Origin: an uncultured Ruminococcus sp.
Lineage (GTDB): Bacteria; Bacillota; Clostridia; Oscillospirales; Ruminococcaceae
NCBI GenBank assembly: GCA_934463425.1
Contig: CAKSJP010000012.1
Coordinates: 1-64,000 of the forward strand
Direction: 5' to 3'
Length of the DNA: 64,000 nt
A model generated the notes under the pieces. That model saw nothing but the letters and a program-made list of their open reading frames with translations. It was not told the origin of the DNA and did no database searches. The position numbers and the translations under genes were made by a program. Of the stretch, positions 26,887-36,456 are shown in pieces (positions within the stretch are counted from its first letter, which is position 1; every line of letters begins with the position of its first letter).

Positions 26887-28188
26887 ATGAAAGAATCGAT
26901 TTTTCTGTGCGGAAAAAAGCTTGCCGCACTTTTGACGGGTGCGATGCTGCTGAGTACTGCGGCTGGGTGCACCAAAACCAATGAGATCAATGACAGCGCA
27001 GCAGTTCCGGCAAATGCGCCGGCTTCCGGCAGCAGCGCGGCAGAAAGCACAGATGCACCAACGGACAGTGGCGCAGAAGCTGAAACCAGTTCGCCCACGG
27101 ATGAGAATGGAAACACCTCGATCCATGTAGTTGCCGTGGGAGACAATCTGGTACAGCAGTGCGTCTATCAGAGCGCCCAGGCACATTCTCAGGATGGGAC
27201 AAGCTATAATTTTGACTACTGTTATGACAATGTGAAGCCGCTCATCAACGGTGACCTGAATATCATTAACCAGGAAACGCTGATCTGCGGCGACGGCTTT
27301 GAAGTTTCCGGCTCGAACTTTAACTTCAATTCGCCGGTGGAATTGGGCGATGCTGTGGTGGACATGGGCTTCAATGTCATCACCATGTGCAACAACCATC
27401 TGTTGGACAAAGGAGAAAGCGGCCTGAACGGTTGTCTCAACTACTGGGATCAGAAAATGCAGCAGTATCCGGACATCCTGGCATGCGGCGTATACCGGGA
27501 CTATGTGGATATGCAGCATATCCGTACCAAAGAGTTTAATGGAAAAACAGTGGCATTTCTCAGTTATACAGAGAACACCAACGGCTATTCGCTGCCGAAT
27601 AACTCAGAATTGGAGATCATCTATACGTCCCAGGAAGATCTCATCCAGCAGCAGATCGCTGCTGCCAAGGAAATTGCGGATGTAGTGGTCGTCACCTGTC
27701 ATTGGGGTGTAGAGGATACTTATAATGTAACAGACGGCGTAAAGGCGCTGGCGCAGAAGATCATCGACTGGGGCGGTGATGTCATTATCGGGACACATCC
27801 CCATGTGGCACAGACGATGGAATATCTGACTCGTCCGGACGGCACCCAGGGTTTTGTGTTCTACTCGCTGGGAAATTTCATTTCTGCCCAGACAGACAAT
27901 ATGAATCTGATCGGTGAACTGGCGGACTTCAACATTGTAGCAAAGGCAGACGGCTCGGTCACAATCGAGGACGTTAAAGTTTCACCAGTCATTACCCAGT
28001 ATGATGACGGGAGGGAATCCAATCTGCGGCTGTATCCCTACAGCATGTACAGCGATGAACTGGCATCTCAGCATGGATTGCCCTACTGTTCGTCCAGTAC
28101 CGGGCCTTCCTATCAGGTGTGGAGCATGGAAAAGATCCGGGAGCTGTTTGATACCTCTGTGCCGGAACAGTTCCGGAATTACAATTAA
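26887..28188 (+). CDS. CapA-family (poly-gamma-glutamate synthesis type) lipoprotein
   Basis: A 433-residue lipoprotein: signal peptide with lipobox TAAGC, a Ser/Ala/Glu-rich linker, then a CapA metallophosphatase-like domain (from about residue 80). The calcineurin-like landmarks are VAVGDNL, MCNNHLLDKGE, TCHWGVE, GTHPHVAQ and YSLGNF. CapA/PgsA proteins are needed for polyglutamate capsule synthesis, but no pgsB or pgsC is nearby, and lone homologues often have other, uncharacterised envelope roles. RBS AGAAAGGACGTTTTC. Confidence 0.85.
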   Translation: MKESIFLCGKKLAALLTGAMLLSTAAGCTKTNEINDSAAVPANAPASGSSAAESTDAPTDSGAEAETSSPTDENGNTSIHVVAVGDNLVQQCVYQSAQAHSQDGTSYNFDYCYDNVKPLINGDLNIINQETLICGDGFEVSGSNFNFNSPVELGDAVVDMGFNVITMCNNHLLDKGESGLNGCLNYWDQKMQQYPDILACGVYRDYVDMQHIRTKEFNGKTVAFLSYTENTNGYSLPNNSELEIIYTSQEDLIQQQIAAAKEIADVVVVTCHWGVEDTYNVTDGVKALAQKIIDWGGDVIIGTHPHVAQTMEYLTRPDGTQGFVFYSLGNFISAQTDNMNLIGELADFNIVAKADGSVTIEDVKVSPVITQYDDGRESNLRLYPYSMYSDELASQHGLPYCSSSTGPSYQVWSMEKIRELFDTSVPEQFRNYN

Positions 28189-28206
28189 TAAGGAGAAAAT
28201 CTACGC

Positions 28207-28812
28207 ATGAAAATCGCTTGGAAAGGCAAATTTGACGGCAACGAGGAAAATTTACCTCACGGAGAACACAAACCCAATGCAGTGAAATTCAGAGAAATTG
28301 ACGACATCAAAAAATTCGGATTGATTTTGAACCTGCTTTCCGTGCCGCTTATGATCGTGACATATGCCATTGTGGTGCTCCGCGGCGGCTTTGATGCCAT
28401 AACGGAACATTTTTACATATACTGGGCAGGGATTCTGGTGGCGCTTGCCTGCCTGATTCCGCACGAGTTCATCCATGCCATTTGCTGCCGGGAAGAGGCG
28501 TATATTTACACGAATCTGAAAAATGGGATGCTGTTTGTGGTCGCTCCGGAAGAAATGAGCAAGAGCCGTTTTATTGTGATGAGTCTGATGCCGAATCTGG
28601 TATTTGGATTTGTGCCGTTCGTGCTGTATCTGATTTTTCCGCAGCTGGGATTCCTGGGCATGCTGGGAGCGACTTCCATTCCGATGGGCATCGGAGATTA
28701 CTACAATATCATCAATGTGCTGATACAGATGCCCAAAGGAGCGAAAACGTATCTCTATGGCTTTCACTCCTACTGGTATCTGCCAGAAAAGCGTGCTACA
28801 CAAGAGTTATAA
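28207..28812 (+). CDS. DUF3267 family membrane protein with HExxH
   Basis: A 201-residue protein with about four membrane helices and the zinc-protease motif HEFIH (about residue 87) at a helix edge, as in the DUF3267 family of putative intramembrane or membrane metalloproteases. It begins 18 bases after the CapA gene behind AAGGAG and shares its transcript. Substrate and activity are unknown. Confidence 0.72.
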   Translation: MKIAWKGKFDGNEENLPHGEHKPNAVKFREIDDIKKFGLILNLLSVPLMIVTYAIVVLRGGFDAITEHFYIYWAGILVALACLIPHEFIHAICCREEAYIYTNLKNGMLFVVAPEEMSKSRFIVMSLMPNLVFGFVPFVLYLIFPQLGFLGMLGATSIPMGIGDYYNIINVLIQMPKGAKTYLYGFHSYWYLPEKRATQEL

Positions 28813-28821
28813 TGTATGTAA

Positions 28822-28850
28822 ACGGGACGGTGGAAGCATCGTCCCATTTT
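28822..28850. terminator. Terminator between convergent genes
   Basis: GGGACGGTG pairs with CATCGTCCC (9 bp including one G-U) and ATTTT follows on the plus strand. Confidence 0.7.
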
Positions 28851-28854
28851 GCAG

Positions 28855-29586
28855 TTATCCAAAATATGCTGTCGGATCTACATAAGCGCCGCCTTTTTTC
28901 ACTTCCAGATGCAGGTGCGGCTCCAATGCGCTTTCCAGATCGGGATTTGCACCGGTTATGCCCAGCTTTTGTCCGCTTTGCACCGTGTCACCCTCTCGGA
29001 TCTCCAGAGAGCCGTCCAGGCCGCAGTATCGGCTGGTGATGCCGTTGTCATGGTCGATGGTGACGGTATAGCCCCATAGGGCATCACTGCACACTTCGCT
29101 GACTGTGCCGGTATCAATGGCGCAGACATCAGAACCGACGGTACAGCTGAGATCCACACCGTTGTGAGTCTGCCATGTACCGGTGGTCTCAGATTTCACC
29201 AATTCACCGTCGCTGAACGGATTCAGAATGGAAAAATCTGCTAATGGCGGTGCCAGCTGATGCACAGGCGTTTCAGTTTCTGTTTTTGCTGTTGCTGCGG
29301 TCTCTATTGTCTGGGCTGTTTCTGCTGCCGTAGACAGAACGGTTGTCATGGTTGTTTTGGTTTCCTTGACAACATCTGTTTTTACCCCTGCCACCGGCGC
29401 TTCATATTTTTCAGAAGCAACGGTGGTCATTTCCATCTGCTCGGTGAGCGAATTGAGGTTCTGTTCCAGAGTCTCGCTGGTCTGACGATACGCAAAGACG
29501 CAGGCAGCACCGATCATGAGCAGACTCAGAGCAAGGGCTGTGTAGAATCCACGGAATTTGGATCTTGATTTTGTTTGGGTTTTCAT
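28855..29586 (-). CDS. Membrane-anchored M23 metallopeptidase, SpoIIQ-like
   Basis: A 243-residue protein with a short basic cytosolic N terminus, one membrane helix (about 15-33), a Thr/Glu-rich linker and a C-terminal LytM/M23 domain. The zinc ligands are all present: THNGVD (His and Asp) and HLHLEV. Size and single-helix topology fit SpoIIQ, the forespore channel protein that pairs with SpoIIIAH; clostridial SpoIIQ keeps catalytic zinc ligands, unlike Bacillus. A cell-wall endopeptidase in growing cells is the alternative. RBS GGAGGTGGTTTGAA. On its strand, GTATA (29626-29630) 14 bases before GTACAAACT weakly resembles a sigma-F promoter. Confidence 0.78.
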   Translation of the reverse strand: MKTQTKSRSKFRGFYTALALSLLMIGAACVFAYRQTSETLEQNLNSLTEQMEMTTVASEKYEAPVAGVKTDVVKETKTTMTTVLSTAAETAQTIETAATAKTETETPVHQLAPPLADFSILNPFSDGELVKSETTGTWQTHNGVDLSCTVGSDVCAIDTGTVSEVCSDALWGYTVTIDHDNGITSRYCGLDGSLEIREGDTVQSGQKLGITGANPDLESALEPHLHLEVKKGGAYVDPTAYFG

Positions 29587-29713
29587 TTCAAACCACCTCC
29601 AATGCTAGTTTGTACCAAAGGGATTTTTTTATACAGGCAACAGAAAAAACGGAAAAATTTGCCGCTATAGATGCGTTTTATCCTGGAATAACAAAAATGT
29701 AGCAAATGCCGGC

Positions 29714-29742
29714 TTGCATTTGCCGAAAAGATAGGGTATAAT
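29714..29742 (+). promoter_or_regulatory. Sigma-A promoter of the ABC exporter pair
   Basis: TTGCAT (29714-29719), 17 bp, TATAAT (29737-29742). Confidence 0.8.
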
Positions 29743-29794
29743 AGTAAATGCTGCACAGAGATGTGTGATTCTGTTGGAAATAAGGAGAGATTCT

Positions 29795-31531
29795 ATGAAA
29801 CAAAAGAAGCAGGGCAGTGTTAAGCGTCTGCTCCCTTACATGAAAGGGTACTGGAAAGAGTGCATCCTCGGACCGGTATTCAAACTGTTAGAGGCAATCT
29901 TTGAGCTGATCGTGCCGTTAGTCACAGCGAAAATGATCGACGTAGGTATTGCCAACCGAGATGCCGGATACATCTGGAAGATGGGCGGTGCTATGCTTGT
30001 GCTGGCAGCATGCGGTCTGGCATTTGCCCTGATCTGTCAGTATTATGCGTCCAAGTGTGCCTATGGATTCGGCACAGCACTGCGCCGCGCGCTGTATCGT
30101 CATGTCAATACACTGTCGCACAGTACTGTGGATCGTATCGGAACGGCATCACTCATTACACGTATCACCAGTGACACCAACACCGTGCAGAGCGGTCTAA
30201 ATATGATGATCCGTCTTGCAACACGCTGCCCGTTTTTGATTATCGGTGCGGCAGTTATGGCGATGCGGATCGACCTGAAGCTTTCTATTATCTTTTTGAT
30301 TGCCATTCCGGTAATCGGCGTGCTGTTGTACAGCGTGACTTGCTGGACGATTCCGCGCTACGGCGAAAATCAGGGCAAACTGGACAATATCGCACGGCAC
30401 ACCCGGGAAAATCTGGACGGCGTCCGCGTGATCCGTGCTTTTTCCCGACAGGATGAGGAGATTGCCTCTTATCGGGAGGACTGCGATGTTTTTGCGAAGC
30501 GTTCCATTGCAGTGGGACGTGTAGGCGCGATCCTGAACCCGGCTTCATTTTTCATTATGAATATGGGTATCGTAGCTGTACTCTGGTTCGGCGGCATCCG
30601 GGTCGATACCGGACACCTCACGCAGGGTGAACTGACTGCTTTCGTCAACTATATGACGCAAATCGCGCTTTCTATGGTGCGTATGGCAGAGCTTTTGATC
30701 TCGTTCAACAAGGCGGCTGCTTCTGCAAAGCGTGTTTCGGATGTGCTGGCAGAGGAATCGGATATCGCCGACGGTACAGAGACGCTGGCGGTGAGGGAAG
30801 ATGTACCGGCGCTTGTGTTTGACCATGTGACGTTTTCTTATCCGGGCGGCGGTGAAGCGGCGATCCAGGACATCAGCTTCACCCTGAACGCCGGAGAAAC
30901 TCTGGGCATCATCGGCGGTACCGGCAGCGGCAAGAGTACCGTTGCCAATCTGATTCCCCGGTTTTATGATACCACAGAGGGAACAGTTCGGGTGTATGGC
31001 GAGGATGTCCGCAGCTATACACTGGATTCGCTCCGGAAGGTGATCGGCGTTGTACCCCAGAAAGCTTCTCTGGTGAGCGGTACGATCGCGGACAATCTTC
31101 GCTGGGGTGATGCCGACGCCAACGCAGAAGAACTGGAAGAGGCATGCCGCATTGCCCAGGCATGGGAGTTCGTCAGCCAGACTCCAAACGGACTGGAGAC
31201 AAAGGTGACCCAGGGCGGACGGAGCTTGTCCGGCGGCCAGAAGCAGCGCCTCACCATTGCCCGCGCACTGACCGGACATCCGAAGCTTTTGATTTTGGAT
31301 GACAGTATGAGTGCACTGGACTATGCCACCGACCTGGAACTGCGGCGGCAGCTGGCATCGAAAATGGGAGACGTGACAAAGATCATGATCTCTCAGCGTG
31401 CCACATCCATTCAGCATGCAGACCACATCCTGGTAATGGATGACGGCAGATGCGTGGGTTATGGCACCCATGCAGAATTGTTGGAACAGTGCCCGGTCTA
31501 TGCGGATATTTACCGCACACAGATGCAGTAA
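29795..31531 (+). CDS. Heterodimeric ABC exporter subunit with degenerate catalytic Glu
   Basis: A 578-residue half transporter: six-helix membrane domain then ATPase with Walker A GGTGSGKST and LSGGQ. Walker B ends LLILDDSMSALD, where the catalytic Glu is replaced by Asp, as in the degenerate half of heterodimeric exporters such as TM287, LmrC or BmrC. The ATG at 29795 follows ATAAGGAGAGATTCT. With the next gene it should form an asymmetric multidrug or lipid/peptide exporter. Confidence 0.9.
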   Translation: MKQKKQGSVKRLLPYMKGYWKECILGPVFKLLEAIFELIVPLVTAKMIDVGIANRDAGYIWKMGGAMLVLAACGLAFALICQYYASKCAYGFGTALRRALYRHVNTLSHSTVDRIGTASLITRITSDTNTVQSGLNMMIRLATRCPFLIIGAAVMAMRIDLKLSIIFLIAIPVIGVLLYSVTCWTIPRYGENQGKLDNIARHTRENLDGVRVIRAFSRQDEEIASYREDCDVFAKRSIAVGRVGAILNPASFFIMNMGIVAVLWFGGIRVDTGHLTQGELTAFVNYMTQIALSMVRMAELLISFNKAAASAKRVSDVLAEESDIADGTETLAVREDVPALVFDHVTFSYPGGGEAAIQDISFTLNAGETLGIIGGTGSGKSTVANLIPRFYDTTEGTVRVYGEDVRSYTLDSLRKVIGVVPQKASLVSGTIADNLRWGDADANAEELEEACRIAQAWEFVSQTPNGLETKVTQGGRSLSGGQKQRLTIARALTGHPKLLILDDSMSALDYATDLELRRQLASKMGDVTKIMISQRATSIQHADHILVMDDGRCVGYGTHAELLEQCPVYADIYRTQMQ

Positions 31532-31544
31532 AGGAGGGAAAGTC

Positions 31545-33302
31545 ATGCTGACCGTAATTCGGCGAATTTTATCATACACCAAACCGTGCCGCAAAGAACT
31601 GCTGGGAATGCTGTTCTTTGCCTTGATCGGAACAGGACTTTCTCTGTTTGTCCCCATTCTGATCGGTAAGGCAGTGGACTGCGTTGTGGCAGTTCACGAA
31701 GTCGATTTTCCGCAGCTGTGGAAAGTTATTCTTGTACTGGCACTGACCATTGCGGTGAGTGCAGTATTCCAGTGGCTCATGTCCCTGTGCACCAACCGTC
31801 TGGCGGCGCACACTATCCGGGATTTGCGCTGTGATCTGTTTACCCATTTACAGCATGTTCCGCTGCGCTATATTGACGGACAGGCGAGGGGCGACCTGAT
31901 CGGCAGAGCTGTTTCAGATATGGAAATCATTTCTGACGGTTTTCTTCAGGCATTCACCCAGTTTGTCACTGGTATTTTTACCATTCTGGGAACACTGATC
32001 TTTATGCTGACCATCAATGTTCGCATTACCATTCTGGTGGTGATCCTCACGCCTATTTCTCTGCTGGTGGCAGCGAAGATCACCCAGATGTCCCGCTCTT
32101 CTTATCTGAAATCCTCAGATGCCCGCGGCGCGCTGGGCGGTCTGGTAGAAGAGATGATCGGTTCACAAAAGGTGGTAAAGGCATTTACCTATGAGCGCCG
32201 TGCAGAAGACCGCTTTGATGCATTCAACACCGAGCTGCAGCAGACAGGTGCAAAGGCGACATTTTTCGGCTCGATCACTAACCCGGTGACACGATTTGTC
32301 AACGCATTGATCTACGCCGCTGTAGGTGTCTGCGGCGCACTGGCTGCAACCGGAAACGTACCGCTGATCGGTGTCATTACCGTTGGACAGCTGGCAAGCT
32401 TTCTCACCTATGCCAACCAGTACACGAAGCCGTTCAACGAGATCAGCGGCGTAGTTGCGGAATTGCAGAACGCTGTAGCATCGGCAAAGCGCGTGTTTGC
32501 CGTGATCGATGAGCCGGCGGAATCGGACGACAGCCATCTGCCGGAACTGGAACACTGCGACGGCACAATGCAGCTGTCCCATGTCAAATTCTCCTATGTG
32601 CCGGATAGAAAGCTCATTACTGACTTTAACCTGGATGTTCACCGCGGACAGCGCATCGCCATTGTTGGCCCGACTGGCTGCGGCAAGACAACGCTTATCA
32701 ATCTGCTGCTCCGGTTCTATGATGTAGACGGCGGCGAGATCGCCATTTCTGGACAGAATATCGCCGCAGTGACACGAGACAGTCTCCGTGCCTGCTACGG
32801 TATGGTATTGCAGGAAACCTGGCTGTTTACCGGAACGGTGGCGGAGAACATCGCCTACAGCCGTCCGGATGCCACACGGGAAGAGATCGTTGCAGCAGCA
32901 AAGGCAGCCTATGCCGACGGCTTTATCCGGCGCTTGCCAAAGGGCTATGACACTATTCTGACCGAGGATGGCAGCGGCCTGTCACAGGGACAGAAACAGC
33001 TGCTCTGCATCGCCCGAATCATGCTGACCGATCCGCCGTTCCTCATTTTGGACGAAGCAACCAGCAGCATCGACCTGCGCACCGAGCAGCGTATCCAGAA
33101 AGCGTTTGAAAAGCTGATGGCAGGAAAGACCAGCTTTATCATTGCGCACCGTTTGTCTACGATCAAGAGCGCGGACTGGATTTTGGTGATGAATCAGGGC
33201 AATGTCCTGGAACAGGGGACACACGATTCTCTGATGGCGCAAAAGGGCTTCTATGCGAATTTGTATCAGAGTCAGTTTGCGGACAGTGAAACGGCGGAAT
33301 AG
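31545..33302 (+). CDS. Heterodimeric ABC exporter subunit, catalytically complete half
   Basis: A 585-residue partner with Walker A GPTGCGKTT and Walker B LILDEATSSID. The signature is LSQGQ rather than LSGGQ. In heterodimeric exporters the consensus ATP site combines the good Walker B of one half with the good signature of the other; here the first half supplies LSGGQ and this half supplies Glu, matching that rule. ATG after AAAGGAGGGAAAGTC, 13 bases behind the partner. Confidence 0.9.
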   Translation: MLTVIRRILSYTKPCRKELLGMLFFALIGTGLSLFVPILIGKAVDCVVAVHEVDFPQLWKVILVLALTIAVSAVFQWLMSLCTNRLAAHTIRDLRCDLFTHLQHVPLRYIDGQARGDLIGRAVSDMEIISDGFLQAFTQFVTGIFTILGTLIFMLTINVRITILVVILTPISLLVAAKITQMSRSSYLKSSDARGALGGLVEEMIGSQKVVKAFTYERRAEDRFDAFNTELQQTGAKATFFGSITNPVTRFVNALIYAAVGVCGALAATGNVPLIGVITVGQLASFLTYANQYTKPFNEISGVVAELQNAVASAKRVFAVIDEPAESDDSHLPELEHCDGTMQLSHVKFSYVPDRKLITDFNLDVHRGQRIAIVGPTGCGKTTLINLLLRFYDVDGGEIAISGQNIAAVTRDSLRACYGMVLQETWLFTGTVAENIAYSRPDATREEIVAAAKAAYADGFIRRLPKGYDTILTEDGSGLSQGQKQLLCIARIMLTDPPFLILDEATSSIDLRTEQRIQKAFEKLMAGKTSFIIAHRLSTIKSADWILVMNQGNVLEQGTHDSLMAQKGFYANLYQSQFADSETAE

Positions 33303-33329
33303 TGCAGAAATACACTTTTGAAAAATAAG

Positions 33330-33368
33330 AATGCTCCCGGTATCCGCTCAGGAATACCGGGAGCATTT
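33330..33368. terminator. Bidirectional terminator
   Basis: AATGCTCCCGGTAT and ATACCGGGAGCATT form a 14-bp perfect stem with a 10-base loop between convergent genes. Confidence 0.85.
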
Positions 33369-33369
33369 G

Positions 33370-35304
33370 TTATGTCGGGTCTTTTAAGGTGGGCAGATGA
33401 TCGGGGAGATAGCCCAGAATGATTTTTTGAAGGGCATCGTCCCAACAAAAATAGATGCGGATCAGTTCCTGTACCTTTACACCGTATTTGAGGTGCATGT
33501 TCAGCAGATACTTTTTCCCGTCTGCTTGTGCCAGATAGTCGTGATTGTAGACGCGGAGGGCTTCTGAACCGCAAAAGGTAATATTCCAGCAATAGCGCTC
33601 TGCATAAAGTGTAAGCGTATCCTCATCCAGATCGCCCTGTCGGAAACGGGAGTAGGCATCCAGATAGAGCAGACCGTCACAGAGAATGGCGCAGTTCGGC
33701 TTTCCGCCACATTTCCGGAGACTGTTCCGGGCGCGTTGGGTAAAGAGAATGTTTTCGGAAAACCGCTTTTCTGCCCAGGGCAAGATGTCATCTTTTTCCA
33801 ACGGAAATTCCGCGGTGATGTCCGCTTTTTCCCGATAAAAATTCACCAGGTGCGCAGAGGTCTCATATGCGCTTTCCCGCATGCGGTATACATCTTCCAT
33901 GGCTGTACAGCGGGTCTTCCAGTCATCCCGCTCTTTTTCCGCTGCAGAAAGCTGTTTCTGCGTTGTGCGAAGCCGCTCGCTGTTGAACCGCATGTCTGTG
34001 TTTTGCTGTGTGAAGGCCTGTACCTGCCTTTTCAGCTCTGCATTTTGCTCCTGCAAATACCGGCAGCGCTCTTCCAGAGAAAGATTTTCCTCCTGACTGT
34101 CCTGCAATGCAGCAATCTTGGCGTCAGAGTAGAACAAAACCTTGCCAAAAGAGAACGCGCTGCGCAGCAGCATCTGCTGTACCTCAAATTTTCGCTGATG
34201 CGCAAAGTCCTGCATGTTCTTTTCGTATTGGGCATAGTGATACTGTTCTATGATCTCACCATGTCTCAAAATCAGCAGATCTCCGGCAACGAGGGGCAGC
34301 TTGTACTTTCTGGAAAAATCCTCCAGACAGTTTTCTGAAACAAAGCACACCACGCCAAATGCCAGCAGCTTTTCCGCAAGGTAGTCATAGGGGAATACAG
34401 GACGCTTTTCGGTAGTTTCTGCCTTTGCCGCTTCTGTGCCGGACTTCTCCTTGATGCCTGTTTTCCGCTTTATTTTCCGGTTGGGCTGCGCGCGCATTTT
34501 CTTGGTGAAATCCGATTCCGCTTCGTTCATCTGAATGTTTCTGCCGGAAAACTGCAGCAGATCATTTTTCAGCGGAAGCGCGGCGGAGATCTGGGAGAAC
34601 TTTGTCACATCCGGAAGCTGCAAGTCTTCCAGAGAAAGCGTCTTTTGCACAGTGCCGCTGTCTGCGGTCAGTATCAGCGGCATGTCAAAGTCGGATGCCT
34701 GAAACAGTTGCTCAAAGTGCGAAAAGTCACTTTTGTTGCGGATCTCCATGGGCTTTCCGTTCAGTGCAAAGCCATTTTTAAGGAATCCCACATTTGTGTT
34801 GTGCGCCAGAGCGCGAACCACAGCAGGACGGAATACTTCACAAGGTGCAGTGCACGCTGACGGTTCCGAACAAATGATGCGTACACCGATTTCCACGCAG
34901 TCCTTGCGCAGTAAAAAGGAAATCTCTGTTTCAAAAAATCTGCCGTTGACCGCAGGACGCGCTTGCTTTGTGCCTGGATTTGCGCCGGCATCCGGCTCGG
35001 AAATATGAAACGCCCAGAGTCCGCGGTTCTCCAGATAAATGACATCCACGTTGATTCCCATGGAAAAGCTGAATGAATGCAGTGCTTTCATAGAGAAATC
35101 GGCAAATTGCTCCGGCTCCGGCGTACAGATCTCTTTTGGCAGCTGGTCAAACTTTTTCAGACGGAAGCGCAGCCAGCGCAGTGTCTCCAGGACGCAGATG
35201 CAGAAAACTTGTTCCGGCGGCAGCTTCTTCTGCGCAGTCACGGCATGAAATTGATAGGTGGGATAGCGTTTTGCAGGTTGTAGGTCAGTTGTTCGATATT
35301 CCAT
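33370..35304 (-). CDS. Unrecognised 644-residue coiled-coil protein
   Basis: I do not recognise this family. It has no signal peptide or membrane helix. The N-terminal 200 residues are mixed alpha/beta; a basic stretch near residues 270-300 (Lys/Arg-rich, RKIKRKTG) could bind nucleic acid or be a linker. Residues about 405-485 form a coiled coil rich in Glu, Gln, Arg and Lys. The last 150 residues are a separate domain ending in strands like ELIRIYFCWDD and KIILGYLPDHLPT, faintly like RelE-fold ends, which is a weak impression. It starts after AAGGAGAAATCATC, 12 bases behind cobT, so the two are probably co-transcribed, with no obvious functional link. Confidence 0.6.
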   Translation of the reverse strand: MEYRTTDLQPAKRYPTYQFHAVTAQKKLPPEQVFCICVLETLRWLRFRLKKFDQLPKEICTPEPEQFADFSMKALHSFSFSMGINVDVIYLENRGLWAFHISEPDAGANPGTKQARPAVNGRFFETEISFLLRKDCVEIGVRIICSEPSACTAPCEVFRPAVVRALAHNTNVGFLKNGFALNGKPMEIRNKSDFSHFEQLFQASDFDMPLILTADSGTVQKTLSLEDLQLPDVTKFSQISAALPLKNDLLQFSGRNIQMNEAESDFTKKMRAQPNRKIKRKTGIKEKSGTEAAKAETTEKRPVFPYDYLAEKLLAFGVVCFVSENCLEDFSRKYKLPLVAGDLLILRHGEIIEQYHYAQYEKNMQDFAHQRKFEVQQMLLRSAFSFGKVLFYSDAKIAALQDSQEENLSLEERCRYLQEQNAELKRQVQAFTQQNTDMRFNSERLRTTQKQLSAAEKERDDWKTRCTAMEDVYRMRESAYETSAHLVNFYREKADITAEFPLEKDDILPWAEKRFSENILFTQRARNSLRKCGGKPNCAILCDGLLYLDAYSRFRQGDLDEDTLTLYAERYCWNITFCGSEALRVYNHDYLAQADGKKYLLNMHLKYGVKVQELIRIYFCWDDALQKIILGYLPDHLPTLKDPT

Positions 35305-35316
35305 GATGATTTCTCC

Positions 35317-36369
35317 TTAAAGCGGTTGATAGGGCGCGATGCCCACTGCATCAAAGCCGGCGATCTCACCGTATGCTGCCAGCGCAAAATCGAACAGCTT
35401 CGCGCCGATGACGCCGCCGGTGCCTTCGCCCAGACACATGTCACAGTCCAGATATGCCTGCATCTCCAACATGTCTAGCGCCAGCCTTCCGGCAGGCTCT
35501 TTGGAACAATGTGATGCAAACATATAGTCCCGGCACTGCGGACAAAGCTTGACCGCGCAGTTTGCTGCGACTGCGGAAATAAAACCGTCGATCAGCACTG
35601 GAATGCGACAGAGCGCACCGCCCAAAAACGCACCGGTCATGCCGCAGATGTCAAATCCACCGACCTTGGAAAGGATATCCAGGACATCGTCCGCATCAGG
35701 CTGATGCAACTCCAAAGCTTGCCGGATCACCCGGATCTTGTGCTGAACCCCTGCATGAGACAGTCCTGCGCCGCGCCCGGTCACTTCTTCCGGCGGCAGA
35801 TGATGCAGTGCGGAAAAAACTGCACTGGAAGTCGTGGTGTTGCCAATGCCCATTTCGCCTGTGATGATGAGATTATATCCGGCGGCAGCTTTTTCCTGTA
35901 CAAGTGCAATACCGGCAGAGATGGCACATTCTGCCTGCTCCCGGGTCATTGCCGGTTCTTTCGCAAAATTTTTTGTACCTGGCGCGATTTTGCAGTCGAT
36001 GACACCAGGACAGTTCAGTGGTTCTGCAACGCCGATATCCACGGGAAAGACATCTGCGCCGCACACACGGGAAAGCGCATTGACCGAAGCGATGCCTTTG
36101 GTAAAGTTTCGGGTGACGGTGGCGGTGACTGCCTGGGAGGTCTGCGTGACGCCTTCCTCCACAATGCCGTTGTCTGCGCAAAATATCAAAACGGCTTTTT
36201 TGCGCGGCGCAATTGCCGCAGAACCGGTGATCCCGGCGAGCTGGACGACCATATCTTCCAGCCGCCCCAGACTGTGCAGCGGCTTTGCAATGGCATCCCA
36301 ACGCCCCTTTGCTGCGCGCATGGCATCCGCATCCAGTGGTTGAATCTGTTTTCGGTATGAATCTTGCAT
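35317..36369 (-). CDS. cobT: Nicotinate-nucleotide--dimethylbenzimidazole phosphoribosyltransferase
   Basis: A 350-residue cytosolic enzyme that activates the lower-ligand base of cobalamin as alpha-ribazole phosphate. Family hallmarks are KPLHSLGRLE near the N terminus, FCADNGIVEEGV, GEMGIGNTT and the C-terminal catalytic region CLGEGTGG whose Glu is the general base. The ATG at 36369 follows AGGAGGAAAGCGTT; a 40-residue upstream extension is not family-like. No other cob gene is in the window, so it may serve in corrinoid remodelling rather than full synthesis. Confidence 0.93.
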   Translation of the reverse strand: MQDSYRKQIQPLDADAMRAAKGRWDAIAKPLHSLGRLEDMVVQLAGITGSAAIAPRKKAVLIFCADNGIVEEGVTQTSQAVTATVTRNFTKGIASVNALSRVCGADVFPVDIGVAEPLNCPGVIDCKIAPGTKNFAKEPAMTREQAECAISAGIALVQEKAAAGYNLIITGEMGIGNTTTSSAVFSALHHLPPEEVTGRGAGLSHAGVQHKIRVIRQALELHQPDADDVLDILSKVGGFDICGMTGAFLGGALCRIPVLIDGFISAVAANCAVKLCPQCRDYMFASHCSKEPAGRLALDMLEMQAYLDCDMCLGEGTGGVIGAKLFDFALAAYGEIAGFDAVGIAPYQPL

Positions 36370-36426
36370 AACGCTTTCCTCCTGTGATTTCGGGCAGCAC
36401 TGCGCCTGCTTGAAAATGTTGCTTTT

Positions 36427-36456
36427 ATTATAGCACATTTTGGGGAGGATTGGCAA
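36427..36456 (-). promoter_or_regulatory. Sigma-A promoter of cobT
   Basis: On the minus strand TTGCCA (36451-36456), 18 bp, TATAAT (36427-36432) with extended TGC. Confidence 0.7.
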
